From: Polaribacter sp.
Lineage (GTDB): Bacteria > Bacteroidota > Bacteroidia > Flavobacteriales > Flavobacteriaceae
Assembly (NCBI GenBank): GCA_029238315.1
Contig: JAQWGI010000036.1
Span: 186,001 to 250,000, forward strand
Direction: 5' to 3'
DNA length: 64,000 nt
The notes under the pieces are model-generated. The model had not been told where the DNA came from. It worked only from the letters and a program-made list of their open reading frames with translations, and searched no databases. Made by a program: the position numbers and the translations under genes. Each line of letters opens with the position of its first letter. Positions within the stretch are counted from its first letter, which is position 1. Below, piece after piece: positions 36,281-44,212 of this stretch.

Positions 36281-37975
36281 ATGAAAAGACAAATAATAGA
36301 GTGTGTCCCTAACATTAGTGAAGGTAGAGACTTAGGTAAAATACATGCAATTGCAAACGTTGTAAAAGATGTAGAAGGTGTTAAATTATTAGATGTAGAC
36401 CCTGGAAAAGCAACAAACAGAACCGTTATTACTTTTGTTGGAGAGCCTAAAAATGTAATAGAAGCTGCTTTTAGATTGATTAAAAAAGCTGCAGAACTTA
36501 TAGATATGAGCAAACAAACAGGCGAACATCCTCGTTTTGGAGCAACAGATGTTTGCCCATTAGTTCCAATTGCTAATATTTCAATGGAAGAAACTGCCAA
36601 GTTTGCGCATCAATTAGGAAAACGTATTGGAGATGAATTAGGAATTTCTGGATATTTTTACGAAAATGCAGCGACTTCTGATGCAAGAAAAAACTTAGCA
36701 ACAGTTCGTTCTGGAGAATATGAAGGCTTAAAAGATAAATTAGCGAATCCAAATTGGAAGCCAGATTTTGGACCATCAACTTACAATCAAAAAATAATTT
36801 CTTCAGGTGTTACCGCAATTTCTGCACGTGATTTTTTAGTTGCTTACAACGTTAATTTAAACTCCACTTCTACGCGACGTGCAAATGCAATTGCTTTCGA
36901 TGTTCGTGAAGCTGGACGTGTTTTACGTGAAGGAAATCCGGTTACCGGGAAAAAAATATTAGATGAAAATGGCGAACCAAAACGTGTTCCTGGAAAATTA
37001 AAAGCTGTAAAAGGAATTGGCTGGTTTATTGATGAATATGGAATTGCGCAAATTTCATACAATCTAACCAACATCAGTATCACATCGATGCATACAGCTT
37101 TTGAGGCAACTGTAGAATCAGCAAATAACAGAGGATTAAGAGTTACTGGTTCTGAATTAGTTGGTTTGGTTCCATTGCAAGCAATGCTTGACGCTGCAGA
37201 TCATTTCTTAATCAAACAAGAACGTTCTCTAGGAATTAGTGAAAGTGAGAAAATAAAAATCGCCGTAAAATCTCTAGGTTTAAATGATTTAAAACCTTTC
37301 AATCCGCAAGAAAGAATTATAGAATATGTAATGAATGCGGATGCAGACAAAAAGCTAATCGACTTTACTGTGAAAGATTTTGCAGAAGAAACTGCATCTG
37401 AATCTATGGCGCCAGGTGGCGGAAGTATTGCTGCATACGTTGGTGTCTTAGGAGTTTCGCTCGGTACGATGGTTGCCAATTTATCGGCACATAAACCTGG
37501 CTGGGACGATCAATGGAAATACTTTTCTGATTGGGCAGAAAAAGGTCAGAAATATAAAAATGATTTGTTGTTTTTAGTAGATGAAGACACCAATGCTTTT
37601 AATAAAATTATTGACGGATTTCGTTTACCAAAATCGACAGATGAAGAAAAAGAAATTAGAAAAAACGCTATTGAAGATGCAACTAAATATGCAACTGAAA
37701 TTCCGTTTAAAGTAATGAAAACGGCCTACAATTCTATGGAGGTTATGCTAGAAATGGCTAAAAATGGATTGCAGAATTCGCTTTCTGATGCTGGTGTTGG
37801 CGCACTATGTGCAAGAACCGCTGTAATCGGAGCGTATTTTAATGTTCGAATCAATGCAAAAGACATTAAAGATAAAGGTTTCGCTACTAAAATTCTTGAT
37901 GATGCAAAAAACATTTATAAAAAAACGATCGCTTTAGAACAAGATATGATGGCAATAATTGATGCAAAAATTTAA
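36281..37975 (+). CDS. ftcD: glutamate formimidoyltransferase / formimidoyltetrahydrofolate cyclodeaminase
   Basis: This bifunctional enzyme moves the formimino group of formiminoglutamate to tetrahydrofolate and then releases ammonia, completing histidine breakdown. From the ATG at 36281 it has 564 residues: transferase N-domain (1-180, IECVPNISEGRD), transferase C-domain (180-330), then the helical cyclodeaminase (about 365-564, ESMAPGGGSIAAYVGVLG). The gene could be read 24 bp earlier from a TTG, but the ATG gives the family start. No hut genes are next to it. A GNAT gene follows after 3 bp. Confidence 0.93.
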   Translation: MKRQIIECVPNISEGRDLGKIHAIANVVKDVEGVKLLDVDPGKATNRTVITFVGEPKNVIEAAFRLIKKAAELIDMSKQTGEHPRFGATDVCPLVPIANISMEETAKFAHQLGKRIGDELGISGYFYENAATSDARKNLATVRSGEYEGLKDKLANPNWKPDFGPSTYNQKIISSGVTAISARDFLVAYNVNLNSTSTRRANAIAFDVREAGRVLREGNPVTGKKILDENGEPKRVPGKLKAVKGIGWFIDEYGIAQISYNLTNISITSMHTAFEATVESANNRGLRVTGSELVGLVPLQAMLDAADHFLIKQERSLGISESEKIKIAVKSLGLNDLKPFNPQERIIEYVMNADADKKLIDFTVKDFAEETASESMAPGGGSIAAYVGVLGVSLGTMVANLSAHKPGWDDQWKYFSDWAEKGQKYKNDLLFLVDEDTNAFNKIIDGFRLPKSTDEEKEIRKNAIEDATKYATEIPFKVMKTAYNSMEVMLEMAKNGLQNSLSDAGVGALCARTAVIGAYFNVRINAKDIKDKGFATKILDDAKNIYKKTIALEQDMMAIIDAKI

Positions 37976-37978
37976 TCC

Positions 37979-38440
37979 ATGCTAGATATTTCTATTATTC
38001 CTTTTGAAGAAAAATACGCAAGTCATTTTTATAGTTTAAATGTAGCATGGCTTGAGAAATATTTTTATGTTGAACCTTATGATGAGAAAGTTTTAGGAAA
38101 CCCTAAAGAATTTATTATTGACAAAGGTGGATTTGTCTTTTTTGCAATATACAATAACGAAATTGCGGGAACTGTTGCTTTAATCAATGAAAAAGAGTGT
38201 TACGAATTAAGCAAAATGGCTGTTTCTCCGAAATATCACGGACAAAAAATTGGACAGCAATTAATGGATTATTGTATTGATTTTTCTAAAAATAAAGGTT
38301 GGAAAAACATCATGTTGTATTCTAATAGAGTTTTAGAACCAGCAATTGCCCTGTATAAAAAAGTTGGATTTGTAGAAGTTGAATTAGAAAAAGACGTCTA
38401 TTATGAAAGAGCAAATATTAAAATGAAACTAGAATTATAG
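37979..38440 (+). CDS. GNAT family N-acetyltransferase
   Basis: The 153-residue protein has the GNAT fold: a central strand ELSKMAVSPKYHGQKIGQQL with the acetyl-CoA pyrophosphate loop (Q/RxxGxG/A region KYHGQKIGQ), and the late strand-helix MLYSNRVLEPAIALYKKVGF. The acceptor cannot be named. It starts 3 bp after ftcD and is probably co-transcribed with it. Confidence 0.88.
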   Translation: MLDISIIPFEEKYASHFYSLNVAWLEKYFYVEPYDEKVLGNPKEFIIDKGGFVFFAIYNNEIAGTVALINEKECYELSKMAVSPKYHGQKIGQQLMDYCIDFSKNKGWKNIMLYSNRVLEPAIALYKKVGFVEVELEKDVYYERANIKMKLEL

Positions 38441-38458
38441 TGTTACAATTCTAAAATA

Positions 38459-38483
38459 GGTTTCGACTCCGCTCAACCAGACA
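38459..38483. repeat. dispersed intergenic repeat fragment
   Basis: TTTCGACTCCGCTCAACCAG (38461-38480) resembles the sequence at 60689-60706 (TCGATTCCGCTCGAACAG). Short elements of this kind recur in flavobacterial intergenic DNA. No function is known to me. Confidence 0.45.
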
Positions 38484-38525
38484 TTTTTTTAAAGATAAAA
38501 AAGAACTCTAAAAATAAATTCAGAA

Positions 38526-38939
38526 TTATAAAAAACTTTGAATTGCCAATTCGTATCCTTTAATTCCGAAACCAAAAATTACACCTTTTGCATTTGCAGA
38601 AATATAGCTTTTATGTCTAAATTCTTCTCTTGCATGGACATTTGAAATATGAACTTCAACAACCGGAGTTTCAATTCCTTTTACAGCATCTCCAATTCCC
38701 ACAGAAGTATGTGTATATGCTGCAGCGTTTAAAATAATTCCATCATACTCAAAACCAACTTCGTGTAATGTGTCAATAATTTCCCCTTCAATATTTGATT
38801 GAAAATAAGACAATTCAATTGTTGAGAATTTATTTTGCAAATTTTTAAAAATATCTTTAAAAGTTTCTGAACCATAAATTTCTGGTTCTCTTTTACCGAG
38901 TAAATTTAAATTTGGACCGTTTATAATAATAAGTTTCAT
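38526..38939 (-). CDS. aroQ: type II 3-dehydroquinate dehydratase
   Basis: AroQ removes water from 3-dehydroquinate in the shikimate pathway. The 137-residue product shows IINGPNLNLLGKREPEIYG at the N-terminus, the flexible catalytic loop with R17-type KRE..Y region, SNIEGEIID, ILNAAAYTHTS and VEVHISNVHAREEFRHKS with the catalytic histidine. It has the normal length for the dodecameric type II enzyme. It is a single gene divergent from xerD. Confidence 0.95.
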   Translation of the reverse strand: MKLIIINGPNLNLLGKREPEIYGSETFKDIFKNLQNKFSTIELSYFQSNIEGEIIDTLHEVGFEYDGIILNAAAYTHTSVGIGDAVKGIETPVVEVHISNVHAREEFRHKSYISANAKGVIFGFGIKGYELAIQSFL

Positions 38940-38981
38940 AAAATATTTTAAAGTTGTAAATATATACTTTATTTTTAGCTA

Positions 38982-39878
38982 ATGAAATGGCAACACGCAT
39001 TAAAAGATTATCAATTGTTTTTAAAAATCGAAAGAGGTTTAGCTAAAAACACAATTGATAGTTATACTAGGGATATTCAAAAATTGATCCTTTTTCTAGA
39101 AAAGAACAAAGTTTCTGTTTCACCAATTAAGATGGATACCAAAACCATTCAGCAATTTATTTATGAAGTTGCTAAAAGTGTTCAACCAACAACACAATCA
39201 AGAATTATCTCTGGTTTGCGTAACTTTTTTGATTATTTAATTTTTGAAGATTACCGAACGGATAATCCAACAGATTTAATTGAAACACCAAAAATTGGAA
39301 GAAAGTTACCGGATACGTTATCCGAAAATGAAATTAACGATTTAATAAATGCCATCGATTTAAGTTATCCGCAAGGGGAACGCAATAGAACAATTTTAGA
39401 AACAATTTATAGCTGTGGTTTACGTGTTAGCGAAGTAATTTCTTTAAAAATATCTGATTTATTTTTTGAGGAAGGATTTGTAAAAGTCCTTGGAAAAGGA
39501 AACAAAGAACGCTTTACGCCAATAAATTACAATACGCAAAAGTATATTGCTTTTTACATCAAAGATATTAGAAGTCATATTTCTCCACAAAAAGGACATG
39601 AAGATACGTTGTTTTTAAATCGAAGAGGAAAAAGTTTAACGCGTCAGATGATTTTTATGATCATTAAAGACTTGGCTATTAAAATTAATTTGAATAAAAA
39701 AATAGGGCCACATACATTAAGACATTCTTTTGCTACACATTTATTAGAAGGTGGCGCAGATTTAAGAGCAATACAACAAATGCTGGGTCACGAAAGCATT
39801 ACCACAACTGAAATTTATGTGCATTTGGATAAAACATATTTAAAGGATGTAGTTGAGAAATTTCATCCTAGAAACTAA
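38982..39878 (+). CDS. xerD: site-specific tyrosine recombinase XerD/XerC family
   Basis: This 298-residue recombinase resolves chromosome dimers at dif with its Xer partner. The N-terminal SAM-like DNA-binding domain (1-90) is followed by the catalytic domain with all six residues: R in YSCGLRVSE, K in GKGNKERF, HTLRHSF (HxxR), H in MLGHESITTT, and Y in EIYVHLDKTYL. The extra helix that marks integron integrases between the second and third patches is absent, so it is a housekeeping Xer protein. It is the only tyrosine recombinase in the window, 7 kb from the cassette array. Confidence 0.9.
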   Translation: MKWQHALKDYQLFLKIERGLAKNTIDSYTRDIQKLILFLEKNKVSVSPIKMDTKTIQQFIYEVAKSVQPTTQSRIISGLRNFFDYLIFEDYRTDNPTDLIETPKIGRKLPDTLSENEINDLINAIDLSYPQGERNRTILETIYSCGLRVSEVISLKISDLFFEEGFVKVLGKGNKERFTPINYNTQKYIAFYIKDIRSHISPQKGHEDTLFLNRRGKSLTRQMIFMIIKDLAIKINLNKKIGPHTLRHSFATHLLEGGADLRAIQQMLGHESITTTEIYVHLDKTYLKDVVEKFHPRN

Positions 39879-39879
39879 A

Positions 39880-39906
39880 AAAAGCCTTAAGAATCTTAAG
39901 GCTTTT
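39880..39906. terminator. bidirectional terminator between xerD and rny
   Basis: AAAAGCCTTAAG (39880-39891) pairs with CTTAAGGCTTTT (39895-39906) around AAT. It lies between converging genes. Confidence 0.85.
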
Positions 39907-39926
39907 ATACACTATAATTTTAAATC

Positions 39927-41492
39927 TTATTTTGCTACGTTTACTGCTCTAGTTTCTCTAATTACAGTAACTTTTACTTGACCTGGATAGGTCATATCAT
40001 TTTGAATTTTCTGAGAAATTCCGAAAGATAATTCAGCAGCCTTTTCATCATTTACTTTAGTACTCTCTACCATGACACGCAATTCACGTCCTGCTTGAAT
40101 TGCATAGGCTTTTTGAACACCATTAAATCCAAATGCAATTTCTTCTAAATCCTTTAAACGTTGGATATAAGAATCTAAAACCTGTCTTCTTGCACCTGGT
40201 CTTGCTCCAGAAATTGCATCACAAACCTGTACAATTGGTGATAATAAACTTTTCATTTCTATTTCATCGTGATGCGCTCCAATGGCATTACAAACCTCTG
40301 GTTTTTCTCCATACTTTTCTGCCCATTCCATTCCTAATAATGCATGTGGAAGTTCGCTTTCTGCATCTGGAACTTTTCCAATATCATGAAGCAAACCAGC
40401 ACGTTTTGCCATTTTAGCATTCAAGCCCATCTCTGCAGCCATAATTCCACATAAATTAGCAACCTCTCTAGAGTGTTGCAATAAATTTTGTCCGTAAGAA
40501 GAACGATATTTCATACGTCCAACCGTTTTAATTAACTCAGGGTGTAAACCATTAATTCCTAAATCAATAACAGTTCTTTTACCAACTTCTATAATTTCTT
40601 GTGTAATTTGTTTTTCGGTCTTTTTAACAACTTCTTCAATTCTTGCAGGATGAATTCTACCGTCCGTAACCAGTTTATGTAAAGACAATCTTGCGATTTC
40701 TCTTCTTACAGGATCAAAACAAGATAAAATAATTGCTTCTGGCGTATCATCAACAATAATTTCTACACCAGTTGCAGCTTCAATTGCTCTAATATTTCTA
40801 CCTTCTCTACCAATAATTCTTCCTTTTACATCGTCAGACTCTAGGTTAAATACAGAAACACAGTTTTCTACTGCTTGTTCTACTCCAACTCTTTGAATGG
40901 TACTTAAAACAAGTTTTCTAGCATCTTGTTCTGCCGTTAATTTTGCTTCTTCAATAGAATTTTGAATAAAAGCCATTGCATCAGTTTTAGCTTCATCTTT
41001 TAACGACGAAACTAATTCTTTCTTTGCTTCTTCTGCAGATAATCCAGAGATTTGCTCGAGCATATCTACATGCCTTTTATGCATTTTATTTAAGTCGCTT
41101 TCTTTCTTGTCTAAAAAATCTAACTTGTGCGTATAATCGGCTTCTTTTTGCTCTAAAGATTTGTTTAATCTTTTGTTTTTATCAACTTCTGATGCTACTT
41201 GAGATTCTCTATCACGAGTTCTTTTTTCTACATCAGATATTTTCTTTTCTCTTGATAAAATTACTTTTTCATGCTCAGATTTAAGTTCAATAAACTTCTC
41301 TTTAGCTTGCAAAATCTTATCTTTCTTAAGAGCTTCTGCATCCACATTGGCTTCTTTAAGTATTGCTGCGGCTTCTTTCTTTGTACTATTTATTAGTTTT
41401 TTCCCTTTAGAGTTTTCTATTGCTTTAGCAATAACAAAACCTATAACTGCTCCTACTACACTTAGTGCAAAAGGAAGTATCATTCCATCCAT
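39927..41492 (-). CDS. rny: ribonuclease Y
   Basis: RNase Y is a membrane-anchored endoribonuclease that begins mRNA decay. The 521-residue product shows an N-terminal transmembrane helix (about 4-24, [18 protein letters not shown]), a long charged coiled coil (about 25-195), a KH domain ([19 protein letters not shown]) and an HD phosphohydrolase domain with LLHDIGKV and the downstream HHDE. All expected domains are in order. The 6S RNA gene and zapA lie upstream on the same strand. Confidence 0.95.
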   Translation of the reverse strand: MDGMILPFALSVVGAVIGFVIAKAIENSKGKKLINSTKKEAAAILKEANVDAEALKKDKILQAKEKFIELKSEHEKVILSREKKISDVEKRTRDRESQVASEVDKNKRLNKSLEQKEADYTHKLDFLDKKESDLNKMHKRHVDMLEQISGLSAEEAKKELVSSLKDEAKTDAMAFIQNSIEEAKLTAEQDARKLVLSTIQRVGVEQAVENCVSVFNLESDDVKGRIIGREGRNIRAIEAATGVEIIVDDTPEAIILSCFDPVRREIARLSLHKLVTDGRIHPARIEEVVKKTEKQITQEIIEVGKRTVIDLGINGLHPELIKTVGRMKYRSSYGQNLLQHSREVANLCGIMAAEMGLNAKMAKRAGLLHDIGKVPDAESELPHALLGMEWAEKYGEKPEVCNAIGAHHDEIEMKSLLSPIVQVCDAISGARPGARRQVLDSYIQRLKDLEEIAFGFNGVQKAYAIQAGRELRVMVESTKVNDEKAAELSFGISQKIQNDMTYPGQVKVTVIRETRAVNVAK

Positions 41493-41512
41493 AATTTATT
41501 ATTTATATATAT

Positions 41513-41695
41513 AAAAAAAGCCTACATCAGTTGTTTTTTTTTAAACTCCATTATGACATTTATAGGACTAACTAATTGATCAAGGATCCGTCTAAAATCA
41601 AAAAATGATTGCAACGGCTTGCTTTAGCAATTAAGACTCATCCTTCATAATTGAATAGTGTTGAGTTTAATAAACTTATACTAACGTAGGCAGTG
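41513..41695 (-). ncRNA. ssrS: 6S RNA, flavobacterial type
   Basis: The 227-bp gap between zapA and rny has no reading frame but has the outline of 6S RNA. On the minus strand GCCTACGTTAG (41691-41681) and CTGATGTAGGC (41530-41520) form an 11-bp closing stem with two wobble pairs, followed at once by seven T residues. The enclosed 150 nt fold as one long, interrupted arm. The position next to zapA also matches E. coli, where ssrS follows zapA. 6S RNA binds housekeeping RNA polymerase. Ends are estimated from the closing stem and T-run. Confidence 0.8.
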
Positions 41696-41719
41696 TATTG
41701 TAATTTTATTTTAAAGAAC

Positions 41720-42013
41720 TTAATCTAAATGAGATTGCAACATTTCATTTAAATCATTTATTTTTTCTAGTGCTTTTGCTGTAATATTGTTTTTATCAAT
41801 AGACGCTATTTCTACCTGTGATGCAAATCGCAATGCACACATTGCTAAAACATCCTGTTTGTCATTAACTGCATAATTTTGTTCGTATAAGGAAATTAAA
41901 TGATTGATGTTGTTTGCTGCTTTTCGCATACCTTCTTCTTCTTGTGTGTTTTGAACACTCAAAGGATAGTTTCTACCGGCAATTACAACATTTATTTTTA
42001 GTTTACCTGACAC
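41720..42013 (-). CDS. zapA: cell division protein ZapA
   Basis: ZapA bundles FtsZ filaments at the division site. The 97-residue product has the N-terminal beta-hairpin (KINVVIAGRNYPLSVQNTQEEEGMRKAANNIN, with the conserved REYPL-like turn) and a C-terminal coiled-coil helix (about 40-97, ALRFASQVEIA). Translation starts at GTG 42011-42013. A coiled-coil gene ends 15 bp upstream on the same strand, and 6S RNA follows downstream. Confidence 0.88.
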   Translation of the reverse strand: MSGKLKINVVIAGRNYPLSVQNTQEEEGMRKAANNINHLISLYEQNYAVNDKQDVLAMCALRFASQVEIASIDKNNITAKALEKINDLNEMLQSHLD

Positions 42014-42028
42014 TGTTAATGAACTTTT

Positions 42029-42319
42029 TTATTCGCTTAATTGAACAATACATTTATCGATTTCTCGAATTAAAGCATTTATTTTGAGTTTTGTTTCTCT
42101 TGTACTTTCATTACTGCCTGCTATAGTTTTGGCTATTTTTAGAAGTTCGTACTTTTTGTTTTGATCTTCTATAATTTGCAAATTCATAGTTAATTGAGCT
42201 TGTAATTTACCAACATTTTGAAGAAGAATTTCATTTTCTTCTTTTAAAAATTCATAATTTGCTAAAAGTGTTTTTAACCTATCTTCTAGTAAATGAATTG
42301 CTTCTAATGTTTTACTCAT
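42029..42319 (-). CDS. small coiled-coil protein upstream of zapA
   Basis: This 96-residue protein is almost entirely helical with a strong heptad pattern (about residues 5-60: LLEDRLKTLLANYEFLKEEN, ILLQNVGKLQAQL). It has no membrane helix or catalytic motif. It lies directly before zapA in the same direction, as do coiled-coil partners of ZapA in other bacteria (ZapB in function, ZauP in Caulobacter). A role as ZapA partner is inference from size, shape and position; direct similarity to ZapB cannot be claimed. Confidence 0.75.
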   Translation of the reverse strand: MSKTLEAIHLLEDRLKTLLANYEFLKEENEILLQNVGKLQAQLTMNLQIIEDQNKKYELLKIAKTIAGSNESTRETKLKINALIREIDKCIVQLSE

Positions 42320-42488
42320 TAATTTTCTGAATCAAAACTATTTCAACAAAGTTACCATTCTGAAACTTAAAAGCCAAAAAAATAAACTCTTTTTAAATTA
42401 ATATTTCTAATGTGCTCTATTATAGAACTCTAGAAATTTACTTTTTTATCTGTTTTTATTTTTACCTACTTTAGCTAAAAATAGAGAT

Positions 42489-44186
42489 TTGAGAACAGCT
42501 ATCCTTATACTAGCAATAATTACAAGTACGCTAACTTTTAGCCAAAAAAAATATCCTGCCAACGATTTCAGAAATCCTTTAGCGATTAAAACAATCTTGG
42601 CTGGGACTTTTGGAGAATTAAGAAGTAATCATTTTCATGCTGGTATAGATATTAAAACACAAAAAAGAGAAGGTTTAAAAGTACTGGCTACTGCAGATGG
42701 CTACGTTTCTCGAATTAAGGTAGCACTTTGGGGTTATGGAAAAGTTATCTATGTTACGCATCCAAACGGATATACAACCGTATACGCACATCTTAGCAAG
42801 TTTGGAAACGGAATTCAAGAGTATGTAAAAAAAATTCAATACAAAAAAGAGAGCTATGAAACAGGGAATATTTTTCCGAAAAAAGGGCAAATTACCGTAA
42901 AAAAAGGGCAAGTAATTGGATATTCTGGAAGTACTGGTGGGTTTGTTGCACCACATTTACATTATGAAATTAGAAACACAAAAACAGAAAAAATTATCAA
43001 TCCGCTTTTATTTGGCATTGATGTTAAAGACACAATTGCTCCAACAATAAAAGGATTGTTTGTATATCCACTAGCCGATTCTTCTAGAGTTAACAAATCG
43101 GTAAGAAAATCTTTACTAGCTTTTAAATCGGTTGGTAATAACACCTATACAACTAACAGAATTACTGCCAAAGGACCTATTGGATTTGGGGTTCAGGTTT
43201 TTGATAGATTAAATGGCGCACAAAATAAAAACGGAATTTACAGCCTTGAAATGAAGGTAAATGGCCACAACGTTTATCATCATTCAATGGAAACTTTTTC
43301 TTTTACCACAAGCAAACACATTAACTTATTAATTGACTATGAGAACTATGCTCGCTTTAAAAATAAATTTCAAAAAACCTTTAAACACAAATCTAGCAAA
43401 TTAAAAATCTTTAAATCGCTAATAAATAACGGAGTTGTTAATATCAAAAACGGATTTAATTACAACATAGAAATCAGTGCTACTGATTTTGCTGGAAATA
43501 AAACAATTATAAAAGTTCCTGTTAAAGGTGTTGAGAGTAATGCTGTTTTCAAAAAAGCAAAAGACACCACCGCCTATAAAATTACGGCTACTAAATTTAA
43601 TAAATTTACTAAGAATGGCGTAACTATTGCTTTTCCAAAAAACACTTTTTACGAAGATCTCTACATAGATTTTAACGTAGAGAATACCATTGCAACTATT
43701 CACAAACCAAGAATTGCGCTCGACAAAAGTTATACCCTAACTTTTGATGTTTCACAATATACAGAAGCAGAAAAAAAACAGCTTTACATTGCAAATATCA
43801 ATAATAAAAAATATCCATCTTATCAAAATACAAGAAAAAAAGGCAACACCTTTTACACAACAACTAAGACTTTAGGTAAATACACTTTAATGTCTGATAA
43901 ACAGATACCTATAATAAATTTAAAAAAAATTAAAAATGGGCAATGGATTACCAATCACAATGCAATAGTTGTAAAAATAGACGACAAAGAAACTGGTGTA
44001 AAATCTTACAGAGCAACCATAGATGGCGAATGGATTTTAATGGAATATGATCTAAAAAAGAAACAAATTGTATATGATTTTAAAGATAAAAAATTGGTAG
44101 GCGCAAAACATGTATTAGAAATTGAAGTAGAGGATAATGTTGGAAATACCAATTCACTTAGTGCTACGTTCTATAAAAAAGAATAA
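42489..44186 (+). CDS. M23 family metallopeptidase
   Basis: This 565-residue exported protein has a signal peptide (RTAILILAIITSTLTFS, cut before QK) and an N-terminal M23/LytM domain (about residues 35-175). The zinc ligands are visible in HFHAGIDIKT (HxxxD) and HLHYEIRN (HxH), together with YGKVIYVTHPNGYTTVYAHL and GYSGSTGG. All ligands are present, so it may be an active peptidoglycan endopeptidase. The remaining 390 residues are beta-rich and of unknown function. It starts at TTG 42489-42491. The TonB receptor gene follows 26 bp later. Confidence 0.85.
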   Translation: MRTAILILAIITSTLTFSQKKYPANDFRNPLAIKTILAGTFGELRSNHFHAGIDIKTQKREGLKVLATADGYVSRIKVALWGYGKVIYVTHPNGYTTVYAHLSKFGNGIQEYVKKIQYKKESYETGNIFPKKGQITVKKGQVIGYSGSTGGFVAPHLHYEIRNTKTEKIINPLLFGIDVKDTIAPTIKGLFVYPLADSSRVNKSVRKSLLAFKSVGNNTYTTNRITAKGPIGFGVQVFDRLNGAQNKNGIYSLEMKVNGHNVYHHSMETFSFTTSKHINLLIDYENYARFKNKFQKTFKHKSSKLKIFKSLINNGVVNIKNGFNYNIEISATDFAGNKTIIKVPVKGVESNAVFKKAKDTTAYKITATKFNKFTKNGVTIAFPKNTFYEDLYIDFNVENTIATIHKPRIALDKSYTLTFDVSQYTEAEKKQLYIANINNKKYPSYQNTRKKGNTFYTTTKTLGKYTLMSDKQIPIINLKKIKNGQWITNHNAIVVKIDDKETGVKSYRATIDGEWILMEYDLKKKQIVYDFKDKKLVGAKHVLEIEVEDNVGNTNSLSATFYKKE

Positions 44187-44212
44187 ATTAGCATTTTAAA
44201 CACGCCTTATAA

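Noticed and set aside
38982..39878. Tyrosine recombinase as the integron integrase of the nearby array
   Set aside because: Its motifs and 298-residue length are those of housekeeping XerD/XerC, and I see no extra IntI-type helix; it is 7 kb away next to aroQ and rny. It could act in trans, but the sequence gives no sign of that.
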